Shown here: piece after piece, positions 12,291 through 25,312 of the stretch
Layout of the letters: each line of letters begins with the position of its first letter
How positions within the stretch are numbered: position 1 is the stretch's first letter
Assembly: GCA_023846275.1 (NCBI GenBank)
Contig: CM043874.1
Location: 22,935,130 to 22,999,129, forward strand
Reading direction: 5' to 3'
Origin: Vanilla planifolia
Taxonomy: Eukaryota > Streptophyta > Magnoliopsida > Asparagales > Orchidaceae
Length of the DNA stretch: 64,000 bases
Notes under the pieces: model-generated
The model's database searches: none
The model's input: only the letters and a program-made list of their open reading frames with translations
What the model was told of the DNA's origin: nothing
Position numbers and translations under genes: made by a program

Positions 12291-14329
12291 CAATCTTGAG
12301 CTCCTTTTATAACTCATTTGACCAACTTCTCAACCACTTTTTCTTTCAAATCACCACCAAGTTTGATTCTCAATCTATTAACCACTCTTTTCTCCCAATC
12401 GATGCACCATCTCCTCTTTTGTAGATTTTGCCACTTGGTTTGCTATCAAGCTAGGTTCTTTTGCTTGTTTTAGATTACAATTTTAGGATTTTAGAAAGAA
12501 AATTAAAATCTAATTTAATTTAAACCAAGTTTGTTAATAAATTTCTATAACCTTTCCTTTCAAACTATGTCCAAAACTTTGTTGATCATTCCATGTGCTT
12601 AACGTTCAACCTATCAATACTTTTTTGTATTTTTTTTGTCTTGTTTAGCATTTTCAATAGTTTTTCTCACTTTAGAAGGCATAGAATATTTTTTATTATT
12701 TTTGTTAAAACCACTTTGGATTTTAATTCTAACATCGTGGCACTTTTTTGTGTCAAGAAAATATCGTCATGCTTTTTTTAAACTTTGTCCTTATCGAATT
12801 TCATAATTCTTTAGTTCATTTTCTACTTTTAATCATTTTTTAGACTTCTCTAAAGTTATTAAATAATTAATTATTAAATCCTTGATCTTCCTATTCATCT
12901 CTTAGAAAGCTCTGATTTAAACCAATATGGTGTCATTGACTTCCAAAATATTATACACTTTGTTTTCCGACTTATGTCCCTGCTTTGAGGTGTCATATCT
13001 CTTTTTTAGTATTACAATTTTTAAAAAAAATAAAATAAATCTCTAGCTTTTCTAAAAAATTCAAAATATTAGATAATAACAAAATTTTATTTTATTACAA
13101 TTGGGATGCCACACCATCGCATCACTAAAATGCTAATTTTGTTCAAGTTAAGATTTTTTTTCATTATGTTATATTATTAGATCACATGTGTTATAATTTA
13201 GTTATCATACATCTACTCATCTTGGATCTATGGGTTCAACAATCTCTTTTCTTTTCGTGATGACAATCACAAGTTTATTTGAAATGAAAAACAAAACATC
13301 CAAAAGTTCTCCAAAATGTATGAATGCAATGCACAATAAAGAAAGCATGTACATAATTAAAATTGAAATTTTCATTTCATTACAAAATCGAATTATAATT
13401 TATTTTGGCACATATTGCATTTTTATTTCATATGGATTCTCACCCACTTTTGACTTTAACGAAAATAGATAACCCAATCTAATCACCATTATTGCCTTCC
13501 TTCGCTTGAAGAACCTTGAAGCATCACTCTTCAAGCCATCAAATTTTATTGCAGATATAGAATTTTAAATTTGTCTCAAATTTAAAAAATTCTTATCAAT
13601 ATAATTTCTAATGCTCAAAGGTAGATAGTCATAATCAAGGAATATTGATAATCCTTTGGGAAGTAAGTGTTGTATCTAGTAACGATAAAAGTTTATGACA
13701 AGACAAAAAAGTATGATGGTTGAATTATTATTATGGTGGTTGTTGGCATGAATTTGAAGTTTCCATAAGTTCTTTCTCCATTAATGCAACAAGAAGTTCA
13801 AAATGAGGTTTTCCTAAGCTTCCAAGCTTTAATAAGTTAAAAAAAATGAGTGGAAGCATTATATGCTTAGGGTCCTCCATTATTATTAAGCATTGTTTGA
13901 TGACTAAAACATAGAGAATATGAGGACATTAGAGCTTGATATTCTTTGCAAAATTATGATTGCTAGTTGAGAGAGTCAATTCATACTCCAAAGAATCTAT
14001 TGACCAACATTAAATGACTATTTGTTGAGAACAAAAATGTGGCAAAAGGCTAATGGTGTAGTAATGTAGCTTTTATATTTAGATCTAAAAAAATAATGGA
14101 GTAGAGAATGTTTTGAATATATGCATCCTAATTGAGTGTCTCAAATCCTCATATGGATGTTGTATGTGAAATTTCTAAATGAGTTAGTAAAGGACTTGTC
14201 ATAATCATAGTCATTAAGGATTGTTGAAAGAGTTGGCTTATATAAGAATTCAAAGAAATTTAGTTTAATGCCAATATACTCGTAATTAATATAAATGTTT
14301 TCTCAAACATAAGGATGATAGACTTTTGG
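12291..14329. other. AT-rich DNA, no gene recognised
   Basis: No conserved domain, RNA or clear repeat boundary was seen. The open frames at 12593-12781 and 13230-13472 are short, T-rich and unlike known proteins. The region ends at the outer edge of the minus-strand LTR starting at 14330. Confidence 0.55.
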
Positions 14330-15020
14330 TGATTTGTCTACAACGTGTTCTAATCGTGAGTCCTCAAAAAGAGTTCTTCTTTTTTAGAGTTACAATAGTG
14401 GAAGTTAATTTGTGAGAATGACATGAAACTAAGAAATAAAGGAAGGATATGAGTGTTTTTGTCACAAAAGGAATTAAATTTTCCAAGAAGTTTTGAATTT
14501 ATAAAATTCTAAATTACTTCATTCATCATTTTTATCCCTTAATATAAAAGTTTAGATACAATATTTTATAATAAAATATATAATATTTATAGCATGTTGT
14601 TCTTGAACAAAATAGAAAAATTTGCAAATTCTTTACTAAAACGAGCCTTTTTGTACATTCATGAGCTACTGAGCCCACCCAGAAGCCTATGCCAAGGCAT
14701 TGTTCACTTGCATAGGCGCATTCCAATATGTGGATAGGTTTGGTCACATGCACATTGTCTACATCAATGTATAGGTACATGTACCATTGGCATAGACCAT
14801 GTACGACATAGGTGACAAACATCCTCATGTGTGGAGCGCATGTAAGTAGTCCTGAGTGATTGTGCATGACCTTTGCATATAGGTGTCAAGCATATCATGT
14901 CCTCTTATATGCATTATGGCCCCACCACATGCAATGCTTGACATCAACATTACAATGTGTGTTCCAACTAGTCTACAACAAGCCTCTACAAATCGTTCTT
15001 ACTACATGACGCCATTGTGT
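14330..15020 (-). repeat. 3' LTR of the minus-strand gypsy relic
   Basis: Read on the minus strand it ends in 'gtagacaaatca', matching the 'gtagatagatca' end of the LTR at 32925-33540. The block at 14345-14660 is repeated at 16900-17210, which is how the LTR pair was recognised. The 5' part (14660-14950) is GC-richer, with many cacatg/catgtg words. The inner boundary near 15020 is approximate. A candidate polypurine tract (minus strand 'aagggtggagac') lies at about 15040-15052. Confidence 0.68.
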
Positions 15021-16859
15021 CAGTTTTTGTCTTTTTGTCTCCACCCTTAATTTTCTTCAATATTTTTGGATTTAATGAACCTAGAATTGAGTTTCAAATC
15101 ATAAGCCTATTTTTTTAATATTTGAGTCTCATCAAATCTTTCTTTCCAAACTGATTATTTGCAAAATCTAGTTTTGATATCTTTTTTGAGAGGTTGAGAC
15201 TTTCATCGTCCCGATCAAGTAGTTTCTTTGACTGTTGCTAGCAATAGATAATTTTGATAAGTATTCATTAGCCTTTTTTCTTGGTCAACATGAATAATAC
15301 CTCTTATCAATGTTTCTTTATCTTATGTCAGAATGAAGCATTATCCATCCTTCAAAAATCTATATTGTTGTGCTCATCGATAACAGATGTCATATCAATC
15401 CATATGCATAGACTCCGTAGTACAAATTGACAGACATCTAAAAGTACCACTTCACAGATGACCTTATCAAGGTAGATTTTTATGATGAAAATTTTCACTA
15501 TATATTATTTTTCAAATCTCATATTAGTGTCTGTATGAATCAACCCAATAAAATAAGGTCATGGAAGTAATATAATCTCTAAGTTTATCCTTTTCATAAG
15601 ATTTTTTGATGTCAAGTTTGTACTTTTAGGGATAATAAGAGTACTAATAATCTCTTCTTTTACTTGAATTTTAAATGTGAAGAGTTCTATTCTTTATTTT
15701 GTTTCACGTCATATCACTTTTTGACTCATCATATGAGATAAGTTTTCATCAATTTGAGTATAGGATTTAAGTACCTTTTTAAACTTCATTATAATAAGTA
15801 TTTTATCCTAATTAAACTTTTTTAGAAATAATTCAGGATATACTTCCTAACATTTTTTATGTATGTGCCTTGTCTTCTTGTGGTGATTAAAATACTCTTA
15901 GGTTCTACTAGTAGTCATTATTATAACATACTCTTTCAGATAATACTCTTCCTTTTGTTGCTTATTTTTGGGTTTATAGGTAGACTTTTTGGTATTTTGT
16001 TCTTCTAATTTTTTATCTTTGTACTCATTCTTTTTTTTAGCCATTATGAATGTATTAACTTGTTTTAAAGATTGAATAAAAAAAGAGAAGATTTAGTGGT
16101 AATAAGATAATACAAAACTGTAATATACTTTGACATTGTGTGCAACTCATTGATTGGTATTCCTAAATTTATAACTTATTATTAAAATTCTATGATATAT
16201 TTTTATACCATTTTTCAATGTTAGTGTCGTAAGATATGTCACTTTCTCTATGTTTCATTCATGTAACCCATGGGATAAAATTCTTTTCTAATTAATTTTT
16301 TGATTTACTCCATGTCACTTTCGTACTTGTACCACTTAAGTGAGTATTCCATCAAGCTAACACATCACTCATCATTTTTAATTAAGTATACACCATTTTA
16401 TTAAGTGATGAATAATCATAAAGAGTGACATATGTCTCCAGTTGCTCTAAACAAATATCTGAGTTCTTTGTAACAACTATATCATCTTGAATTATTAAAT
16501 CAAGTGTAGTATCTATCTTGAAAGGATGTTATCAATTTTTATGTATTGAAAGGGTGAGATTGATATCATCTTAATCTTTTTATAATTATCTTAGGATCAT
16601 TAATTAATCTAAAGTTCTTTTGATTAAGAATATTTTATTTTGATAGATTATTTTTTAGATCTAGTGCATGAAGGGACTAAGATTTTAGCACCATCTCTAT
16701 TAAAACATATATGTTTTTGTAAGGTTAATAAAGCTACTTGTTGCTCCAAGTATAATGATGAAATAATCAACATTAGCACTTTGACTGAAGCCTTATCTTT
16801 TGTGGCTTACTTTTCAACTATCTTCTTCTTAACTCTACCAACAACATCAAATCAAAGAG

Positions 16860-16871
16860 TTTTGATACAAA
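16860..16871 (-). other. Decayed primer-binding site
   Basis: On the minus strand the sequence after the LTR reads 'ttgtatcaaaac', where the family norm for initiator-Met-tRNA-primed plant retrotransposons is TGGTATCAGAGC. The following bases also align with the leader of the element at 28937 (about 29580-29600). Confidence 0.6.
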
Positions 16872-16879
16872 AAATAATA

Positions 16880-17215
16880 TGATCTATATGCAATGTGTTC
16901 TCATCCCAAACCCTCGATAATAGACATTTCTTTTAGAATCATAGTAGCAAAAGTTGAGTTTGAAAAATGTGAGGATCTAAGAAAGAAAGGAAGGAGAAAA
17001 TGATTTTTGTCACCAATAAAATTGAATTCTCTAAGAATTTTTAAATTTATGAAATTTTAAATTACTTTATTCATCATTCTTATTCTTTTATATAGAGATT
17101 TAGATATAATCTTTTAAATTTTACAAAAAAAATGTGATTTTTTTGACAAAAATAGAATTGTTTACAAATTCCATGCTACAACAAGCCTACTTACATATTA
17201 GGAGACCCAAAAAAA
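16880..17215 (-). repeat. Truncated 5' LTR of the minus-strand gypsy relic
   Basis: This is similar to 14345-14660. On the minus strand it ends 'gcatatagatca', followed by a spacer almost identical to the spacer after the LTR at 28937-29557 (tattatttt) and then the primer-binding site. Only the 3' half of the LTR remains. Around 17215 the sequence changes to an unrelated plus-strand element. Confidence 0.68.
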
Positions 17216-17679
17216 TAAATGCTACTAAAATATTTAGCTATAATAAAGTTGGTATCAAAGCCTAAGTTAATGTGGCTCATATTAGATTTAGGGTATCCAT
17301 AGGAATACTTAGTTTATTATGATATTAAGATAGGGATATATGATTATATAAGTTAAAGTAATCAATCTGTGTTCTAGTTAAGTATAGTATTTTCCTCATT
17401 AACACATATGGTTATATCCCTTAGAGTTGCATTAAGAGACTGAATGGAAAGAGATTAAGTTTAAGAAGAGCCAGAGTTAGACCGACCAATTTGGCTTCTA
17501 ACACTTTAGGTTTAGCTAAAACCACAAGTGGAGCCATTCTTGAAGGCTTTCATGTGGTCAAGGCTATTAGTCATTATAAGTGCACTTTAGCAAGAGAATC
17601 CTAATATTCATGAGGTGCTTTCTAGATTATAGTAAGGAAAGTCTAAGGACTTCTTTATCAAGGATGATATTTTGACCTG

Positions 17680-18950
17680 TCATGATAGGTGGTGTGTCAT
17701 TTAGCAACAACAGTTCAAAGAATACCTACTAAAAAAATTTGATGATTGCAATTTAGCAATACATCCTAAGGAAGCTAATATGTATAAAATCCTCAAGATC
17801 ATCTTCTAAAAGAGATGTTTAAAAAAGGATGTGATTCTCTATGTTTAGAGGTACTTGATTTGTTAGAGAGTTAAAGTTGAGCACCTACTTCAAAACTTGG
17901 CTATACCAAAATTGAAATGGGATAAAATTATAATGGACTTTGTGTAAACTTGTCAAATACAAGGTAAGGCTAGGATATGGTTTGAGTAATAGTAGAACAA
18001 TTGATTAATCAAATTATTTTCTTGTTATGAAAAAGATAACTTAATAGACAAATTAATAGAGTTGTAGATGTAATAGATTATTCATCTATATAGAGTGCTT
18101 AGAGTGAGTATCTTAAATAAGGATAACTAAGTTCACTTCTAAAGTTTGGAATCATTTGCATTAGGCATTATGATCCTCTTTTTAATTCAACACAGTCACT
18201 TATACCCAAAGAAATGGTCAATTAGAAAGGACAATTTAAACCTTTGAGAGTTTGTTGAGGCTTAATGTTTAGTCCTACTCCTCATATTGATATAGGAAAT
18301 TATCATTAGTAGAGTTTATTTTTAATAATAACTATCAATCAACCATTGTCTCCACATTGTATGAGGCTTTATATGGTTGACATTGAAGATCCCACTTGCT
18401 TTAGGCTAAGGGTAAGTCTATGTAGATATTTGGACCCAAATTACTAAGGAGTTCTATAGATTGTGTGAGAGATTGTGTGTGGTGTAGGATTATTAGAAGA
18501 AATACTTTGATAGTAAGCATAAAAAGGTCAGCTTTGTGGTTGGAGATCTAATATTTATGAAGGTAAGCCTTATGTGAGGATTGTTGAAGTTTGGAAAACC
18601 TTCTAAATTATGAGACAAATACATTGAACATTATTTGATCATGAAGAATATTAAGACAATAGCATAATGACTTTAGTTACCATATGCTTTAGTTATGATA
18701 CATGATTATTTCCATGTATCTAATATGAAGAATTATGTCTCAAATCCTTCTCATTCTCTTTTAAAGGAGCCTAAAGTTCTTTATTTATAGCCAGATGTTT
18801 CCTATTTGGAGCTCCAAATTTGTATCCTAAATTTTAGTACAAGATAGTTGAGAAATAAAAGCCAACGCATGGTCAAGGTTTTATAGAATAATCAGAAGGA
18901 ATGAGGGGCTACTTGGAAAGTTAAGATTGAGTTAAGATGCAAGTGATAAG
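17680..18950 (+). pseudogene. Chromovirus integrase and chromodomain remnant
   Basis: Frameshifted but readable in order: a zinc-binding-region remnant with IHPKEANMYKILK (about 17757); RVKVEHLLQNLAIPKLKWDKI then MDFV (about 17870-17940), matching 'QQVKAEHxxPxGLLQPLxIPxWKWExIxMDFV'; a decayed core (18150-18260) matching 'FHPQTDGQSERTIQTLE'; VGDLIFMKVSLM (about 18540); and IHDYFHVSNMKNYVSNPSHS (about 18700), matching 'VHDVFHVSMLRKYxxDPSHV'. A last block near 18860-18930 fits the chromodomain-side 'VKVLWRN' segment. In live elements this enzyme inserts the cDNA and the chromodomain guides targeting. Many stops make this copy dead. Confidence 0.78.
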
Positions 18951-18997
18951 ATATTTTCTATATTTCAAGTACAAAATCAAAATTAAGATAAAGATAA

Positions 18998-19200
18998 TGT
19001 TACATTAATCAAATAATTTGCTCAACAAGAACTCAGTTGATCAAGGTATGTTTTCTTATGATTAAGTACTTTCTTTTTAGTTACTTATCTAAAATTTAAT
19101 TGTATTTAAATTTTAAATACTAAGCAACTTTAAAATTTGAATGATGAGACATAAGATTAGATCTCATTTTGTATGTCTTGGATTATAAGATGTCATTGAT
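18998..19200 (+). repeat. Repeat family Y, partial copy
   Basis: A 'gttgatcaaggtatg' core followed by an AT-rich run built of 'aaatttaa' words resembles 22112-22330 and the reverse complements of 38540-39022 and 54540-55045. Its position just after the chromovirus integrase suggests that it is the start of that element's 3' LTR. Only the first part aligns clearly. Confidence 0.45.
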
Positions 19201-20220
19201 ATGGTATCCTTAATGCCTTAACATTAGAATTAAGATGCAATCAAGCCATGCTTATCTTAAAACATATCTAATTATAAGAGGGCACAAACGTTTGCTTGAG
19301 AACCCCATAAAAATAAGAATCTATGAGTCAACTAAGAGGAAAGAGGTTTAAAAGTTCAATAAACACTATGAATACATGAATAATTAAGATCAGGATAAGG
19401 ATGGAGCTAACATATTAACTTAAATTGATAATTCTAAATTTAAGAAGAGTTCTAGCTATTTAAAACATTATATATATGGTTTTGGCTAAAAGTCTTCTAA
19501 AAGGAATATAATCATGAGATTAGAAGAAGCAAATTGAGAACAAGAAGGGGAACCTTAGTTGAGAAGAGAAATAAACCAAAAGAGGAAAAGTGAGTGCTTG
19601 GAAGAGATGAAGAAGAAGAAATTCTTTAATGAAGACCTCTACTTAATTCAAGGTAGATTAACAATCTTGTTATGCACTTAAATCTAGTTTTATGTAAGGA
19701 ATAAAATTGAGTGTTTTCTTAGTTGCATGTTATAACCTTAGGATTCATCAAATGAAATTAAGAAACATGCAAATTATAATGGATTTCTTATTTCTTTATA
19801 TCCTCTATACTTACTTAACGATCTATTAGTGTATATTCAAAACTTATCATGTTAAGATATCAAATATGCTATTTGAGACTAGATTTGGATTTATCATTGA
19901 TGCTATAATTAAGCTAATTGAAATTTAAATCCATAATGTTGTGATAATTTCATTAGTTTAAACCATGCTTTAATGAAGAAATCTCTTAAGACTTAGTAAC
20001 AGTAAAACTTTCAATTATTTCACATATAATCGTTGCATGATTTTGGGCTAATATGAATCATGACATGTTATGATCAATTTCTTTGACATAGCCATTGTTG
20101 AACCTCAATTTGCCAGATGCTAAGTTGAATTATTAAAAAGTTTTTTTACTAAATTTTGTAACCATGCCTGATAACTAATAAAAATAATGATTGGATATGT
20201 AAATAAAATGCTTTCTATCA

Positions 20221-20255
<35 letters not shown>

Positions 20256-20930
20256 TAGTTGAACTCTTGAAATTATTATGATATGTAATTTATATTTCTT
20301 GGAATAATTTATATTTAATTATAAATTTGTGGCTTAAAAGTCAACCAATACTAATTAATGATACATGACAAATTTTAGTATATTAACTTAAGAATAGTTT
20401 TTAAGCTATGCTACAAAACATTACTAAAGAACACAAGCAAGACTTGCATCATAAGCTCCTACTAAGAATTTAGTTAGTAATAATCCTTTTGGAACTATAT
20501 CATATGATAAGCAAGTACATATTGATGGTAACATAGATTAGGATGTAGTGGACCAATGATAAGAAATGCAAACATATGAGATGGTAGAACTCTCATCAAT
20601 TAAAGAGAATCTTTTCATGTGACTTACAAAGTAAAGAGATGAGTTGGAGGTCAAAAAGGAGAGTGAGTTAAAGCTCAATAAGAAATCTTAAAATCATATT
20701 ATAAAAATGACATACACTAATAATATACTATATCAAATCTATAAAGTAAAAATAATCAACAGCATGATCAAATATAATACAATTGTATATAATATCATTA
20801 TATTAATCTAATACATAAAAACTATAAAATTTAATATCTTTACTTTTATAACACAAAAGACCTTATTTCATAACCATTATGAGTTAACAAATCTTTAACA
20901 TTTAATAATCTTAATCTAGGATACAGCACA
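19200..20930. other. LTR-like AT-rich DNA, no gene
   Basis: This is probably the body of the LTR beginning near 18998. It has a TATA-like 'ttatatatatgg' near 19468 and then a purine-rich stretch (19500-19640). No open frame of note. An (AT)n run lies at 20225-20252. The downstream end of the unit was not found. Confidence 0.4.
20225..20252. repeat. (AT)n microsatellite
   Basis: Uninterrupted alternating TA of about 14 units. Confidence 0.9.
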
Positions 20931-22110
20931 TTGGAGGCTTAGTGCCTCACTGGCTATCTAGTACTCACTCATAACGCAACCATTTAAATTTGAAATATGA
21001 ATTTTACCACCAAATACATGACCAAGTCCATGATCTTTAGAAGGTCAAGAGTGGGCTATTGGAATGTAGCCACAAATTTTAAATAGCCAAGTTATTGCTC
21101 TCCTGTGGGTTTAGCAGTGGCATGCAATCACAACATACAAAATTTGATGGGAGTCACATAATCCTAAATGTCAATAGCTAATTGGAGGAACCAAAACTTA
21201 GGGTCACTACACCTCAAACTTCATTACCATTAAGTTCATTTTTAATCCTGTTAACTATTATCTAACTATTAACTCAACCTATCTGAGTTACCAATAATTA
21301 TTTGAGGTACCTTAGAGTTAACTCCATACCCTAATTTAACAAGCTAAAGTACCTAAATATATTTACATGCTAAAGATAATCCTTGCTTTAGGCTTTGTCT
21401 AACCTTATTTAAGATCCTTATTAAGATCTTTTTCTTATCTAAGCTATCACATAAGCTTCTACTCAGCTCCAAAACTTAGGCTTTACCCTTAAGCATATTT
21501 CACGTGTTATGATCAATCCTATAGATATAGGTTCAAATGAGTTTTAATAGTAACTTTAAAACCTCACAGGAAAACTTAAGCCATTATGCCCATCTCACAC
21601 ATCTCTCTTAAGTCACAAAATCTCTTAGACCATCATCTAAGTGTCAAGCTATGGCCTAAGAGACTAAATAAGACTTCTTAGTATCTTTACCCAATAACCA
21701 AAATATGCTTAAGGTTTAGCCATCATCACAAGAAAAACTAGCAGCTTGATCGAATCTAACATCTCTTTAGGCTAAGATCAAGTTTCCTAGCTCAACCAAA
21801 CCTTATCTAATGTTAAACTAAGAGCCTCAATAACCCAAGGTCATGCCATAACATGTATAAGATGTATCAAGTGCTTATGCTCTCAAAATAATCATAAATT
21901 CTATCTTTATGGTTTTCTTATGCTAAAACTAAAACCTTGATGTCAACTATTCTTAGTCTAAGGTTAGCTTAAGTCTTATTTAAATTCATACAAAAAGTTA
22001 AATCATTTGATGCTTAATTCTTTAACATATTCATGGCCTTATCATCCCAAGGTCAAAGTCTATGATTATCATCATCTCACTCAATATTTACATCACAAAG
22101 TTACTCAAGT
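20930..22110 (-). repeat. Repeat family X, copy 1 (minus)
   Basis: Its reverse complement aligns with the plus strand around 36100-36260, for example 'gtgacttaagagag' followed by a 'gagatggg'-type block. It is rich in CTTAG/CTAAG words. No protein-coding trace. It is probably LTR or untranslated DNA of an LTR element. Confidence 0.5.
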
Positions 22111-22111
22111 A

Positions 22112-22330
22112 TTATACCCAACATTTTCTATCATATTATTAAAATTTATTTGATCAAGGTATGTGCTTTATTATGAATTAAAATTTAAAATTTGAATATT
22201 TTTAAATTTTGAATATTTACAAATTTAATTTTGAATTTTAAAATTTAAAATTTTAGAATTGGAAGCTTTGTTGAATTATTAGACTTGAGTTACATCACAA
22301 GAGCCTTGAATAAGCTTGATATTTTAAAAT
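22112..22330 (+). repeat. Repeat family Y, copy 2
   Basis: It begins 'attatacccaacattttc', carries the 'tttgatcaaggtatgtgc' core, then a run of aaattt-type words, then 'ttacatcacaagagcc' (about 22290). The reverse complement of 38540-39022 has the same order. It directly abuts family X. Confidence 0.6.
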
Positions 22331-22439
22331 AAGCTTGTAATCTTATTTATATTATTAATTTTAACACTTATCTATTTATGAATTCTTAATAAATATAGGG
22401 ATAGAATCTCTAAAAAGTAAGAATTAAAAGATAAGATAA

Positions 22440-24140
<1,701 letters not shown>

Positions 24141-24292
24141 TTCTAGTAAGTTCTTTCGGTCCACTAATTTGTAGAGCTTTTAGGCCTCATGTTGCAGGCT
24201 CATTTGGTCTAGTGTTATAGGTATTATAGAATGATGTTTTGTAAGGCTTTTTTACTCGTTATTGTAGGGTATTTTGGCCCAAGCTAGAATTT
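24141..24292 (+). repeat. Degenerate tandem repeat, ~23-bp unit
   Basis: Five to six units of 22-25 bp that start 'ttgtagagc', 'ttgcaggct', 'ttataggta', 'tttgtaagg', 'ttgtagggt' and share a 'tttnggcc' core. The consensus is close to TTGTAGGGCTTTTTGGCC. It is non-coding in context and its function is unknown. Confidence 0.65.
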
Positions 24293-25312
24293 TGTCCTAC
24301 TTATAGCTACAAAAGATATTTTTAATATATACCTAATCTTTTACTTAAGGTAGATCTTGATTGGGATTAAATTATCTAAAAATCATTTATGTACCTTACA
24401 TTTTTTTTACTCCCACATGAAATGTTTTAAAAGCTAAACAAGATTTTTTAAAAATTAATTTATAACAGTAGTTAAGAGTTATTAAAAGATTTTATTGTCA
24501 TACTTATAATTGTTATTAAGGTATTTTGTGTACCTTACTTTTTGTGCTTCTCATATCTCCATAGTGTCTAACAATGCTCCTTTGTTGGCCAACTGCAATT
24601 CTTGTTATTACTTGGCACCACTTTTTCTTAAAGTGCATTCACTTGACTACCGTCTATCAGTAACCACATTTGCTGCATTCTTGTGCTCACAAGTAGCATG
24701 GCATAAGTAAACATGCATAGAAGCTAGGTGAAGTGTTTGTCATTCAATAAGTGACATGGGACATGTATAGCATGTGCCATGCATCTTGCATTGACAAGGT
24801 GGCAAGATAGTAAATTGATTCCATAAACTTAAGCTAGTAAAGAAATTAATTCACTATTTTAAAGATCCTATAGAGAAAGGTCCCTAATAGAAAAAAAAAA
24901 AGAAAAAAACTATAAAAACTTAATTATGAGAAAATCCCTGGCCGAAAAACATAGCAAGATCGAATTAAGGCATAGGATTACAAAATGTTTTTTCCTTTAA
25001 ATATGTGCAACACATTGTAAAAAATGGGAAAAAAAGATGAATAAGGATAAGATTAGGTCAATTTTCACTGAGAAAACAGAAAAATTAGGAAAGTAGATAA
25101 AAATATAAAAAAAAACACGAATGCGCTGCACAAGGTGTGGACCTTGAGCCAACAGAGATGAAAGAAGACTAAAAAACGGCCAAATTAAAATGCAAAACAA
25201 AACCCATTGAAACACTACACCATAGTTCTTCTCTTTCATATTAATCTCATACAATCTCAGTATTTGGTATCACGAAACCAGAAAGAAAAGAAAAAGGTGA
25301 ACAGAGCGAGCC
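24293..25312. other. Upstream region of the ARM/TPR gene
   Basis: This contains the presumed promoter of the gene at 25313. TATA-like strings occur ('aaatataaaa' near 25110, 'ctataaaaac' near 24911), but none can be chosen with confidence. The minus-strand frame at 24997-25254 and the plus-strand frame at 24510-24710 have no recognisable homology. Confidence 0.45.

Larger units (their letters stand above)
14330..17215 (-). mobile_element. Minus-strand Ty3/gypsy relic, internally deleted
   Basis: A truncated 5' LTR lies at 16880-17215, a decayed primer-binding site at about 16860-16871, a short internal region at 15020-16860 and a 3' LTR at 14330-15020. The internal part is only about 1.8 kb and shows no reverse transcriptase or integrase, so most of the element has been lost. 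LTR and leader sequences match the element at 28937-33540, including 'gttgaaaagtaagcca' on the minus strand against 'gtcgaaaagcaagcca' at about 29617. It is the same LTR family as the solo LTR at 4974. Confidence 0.72.
17250..19200 (+). mobile_element. Plus-strand chromovirus (Ty3/gypsy) relic
   Basis: It opens with a primer-binding-site-like TGGTATCAAAGC (17250-17261) followed by 'ctaagtt', the usual context after a gypsy PBS. Integrase and chromodomain remnants follow at 17680-18950, and LTR-like sequence starts near 18998. Gag, protease and reverse transcriptase are absent, and so is a 5' LTR: directly upstream is the minus-strand LTR of a different family. It is a heavily deleted relic. 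Confidence 0.65.
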
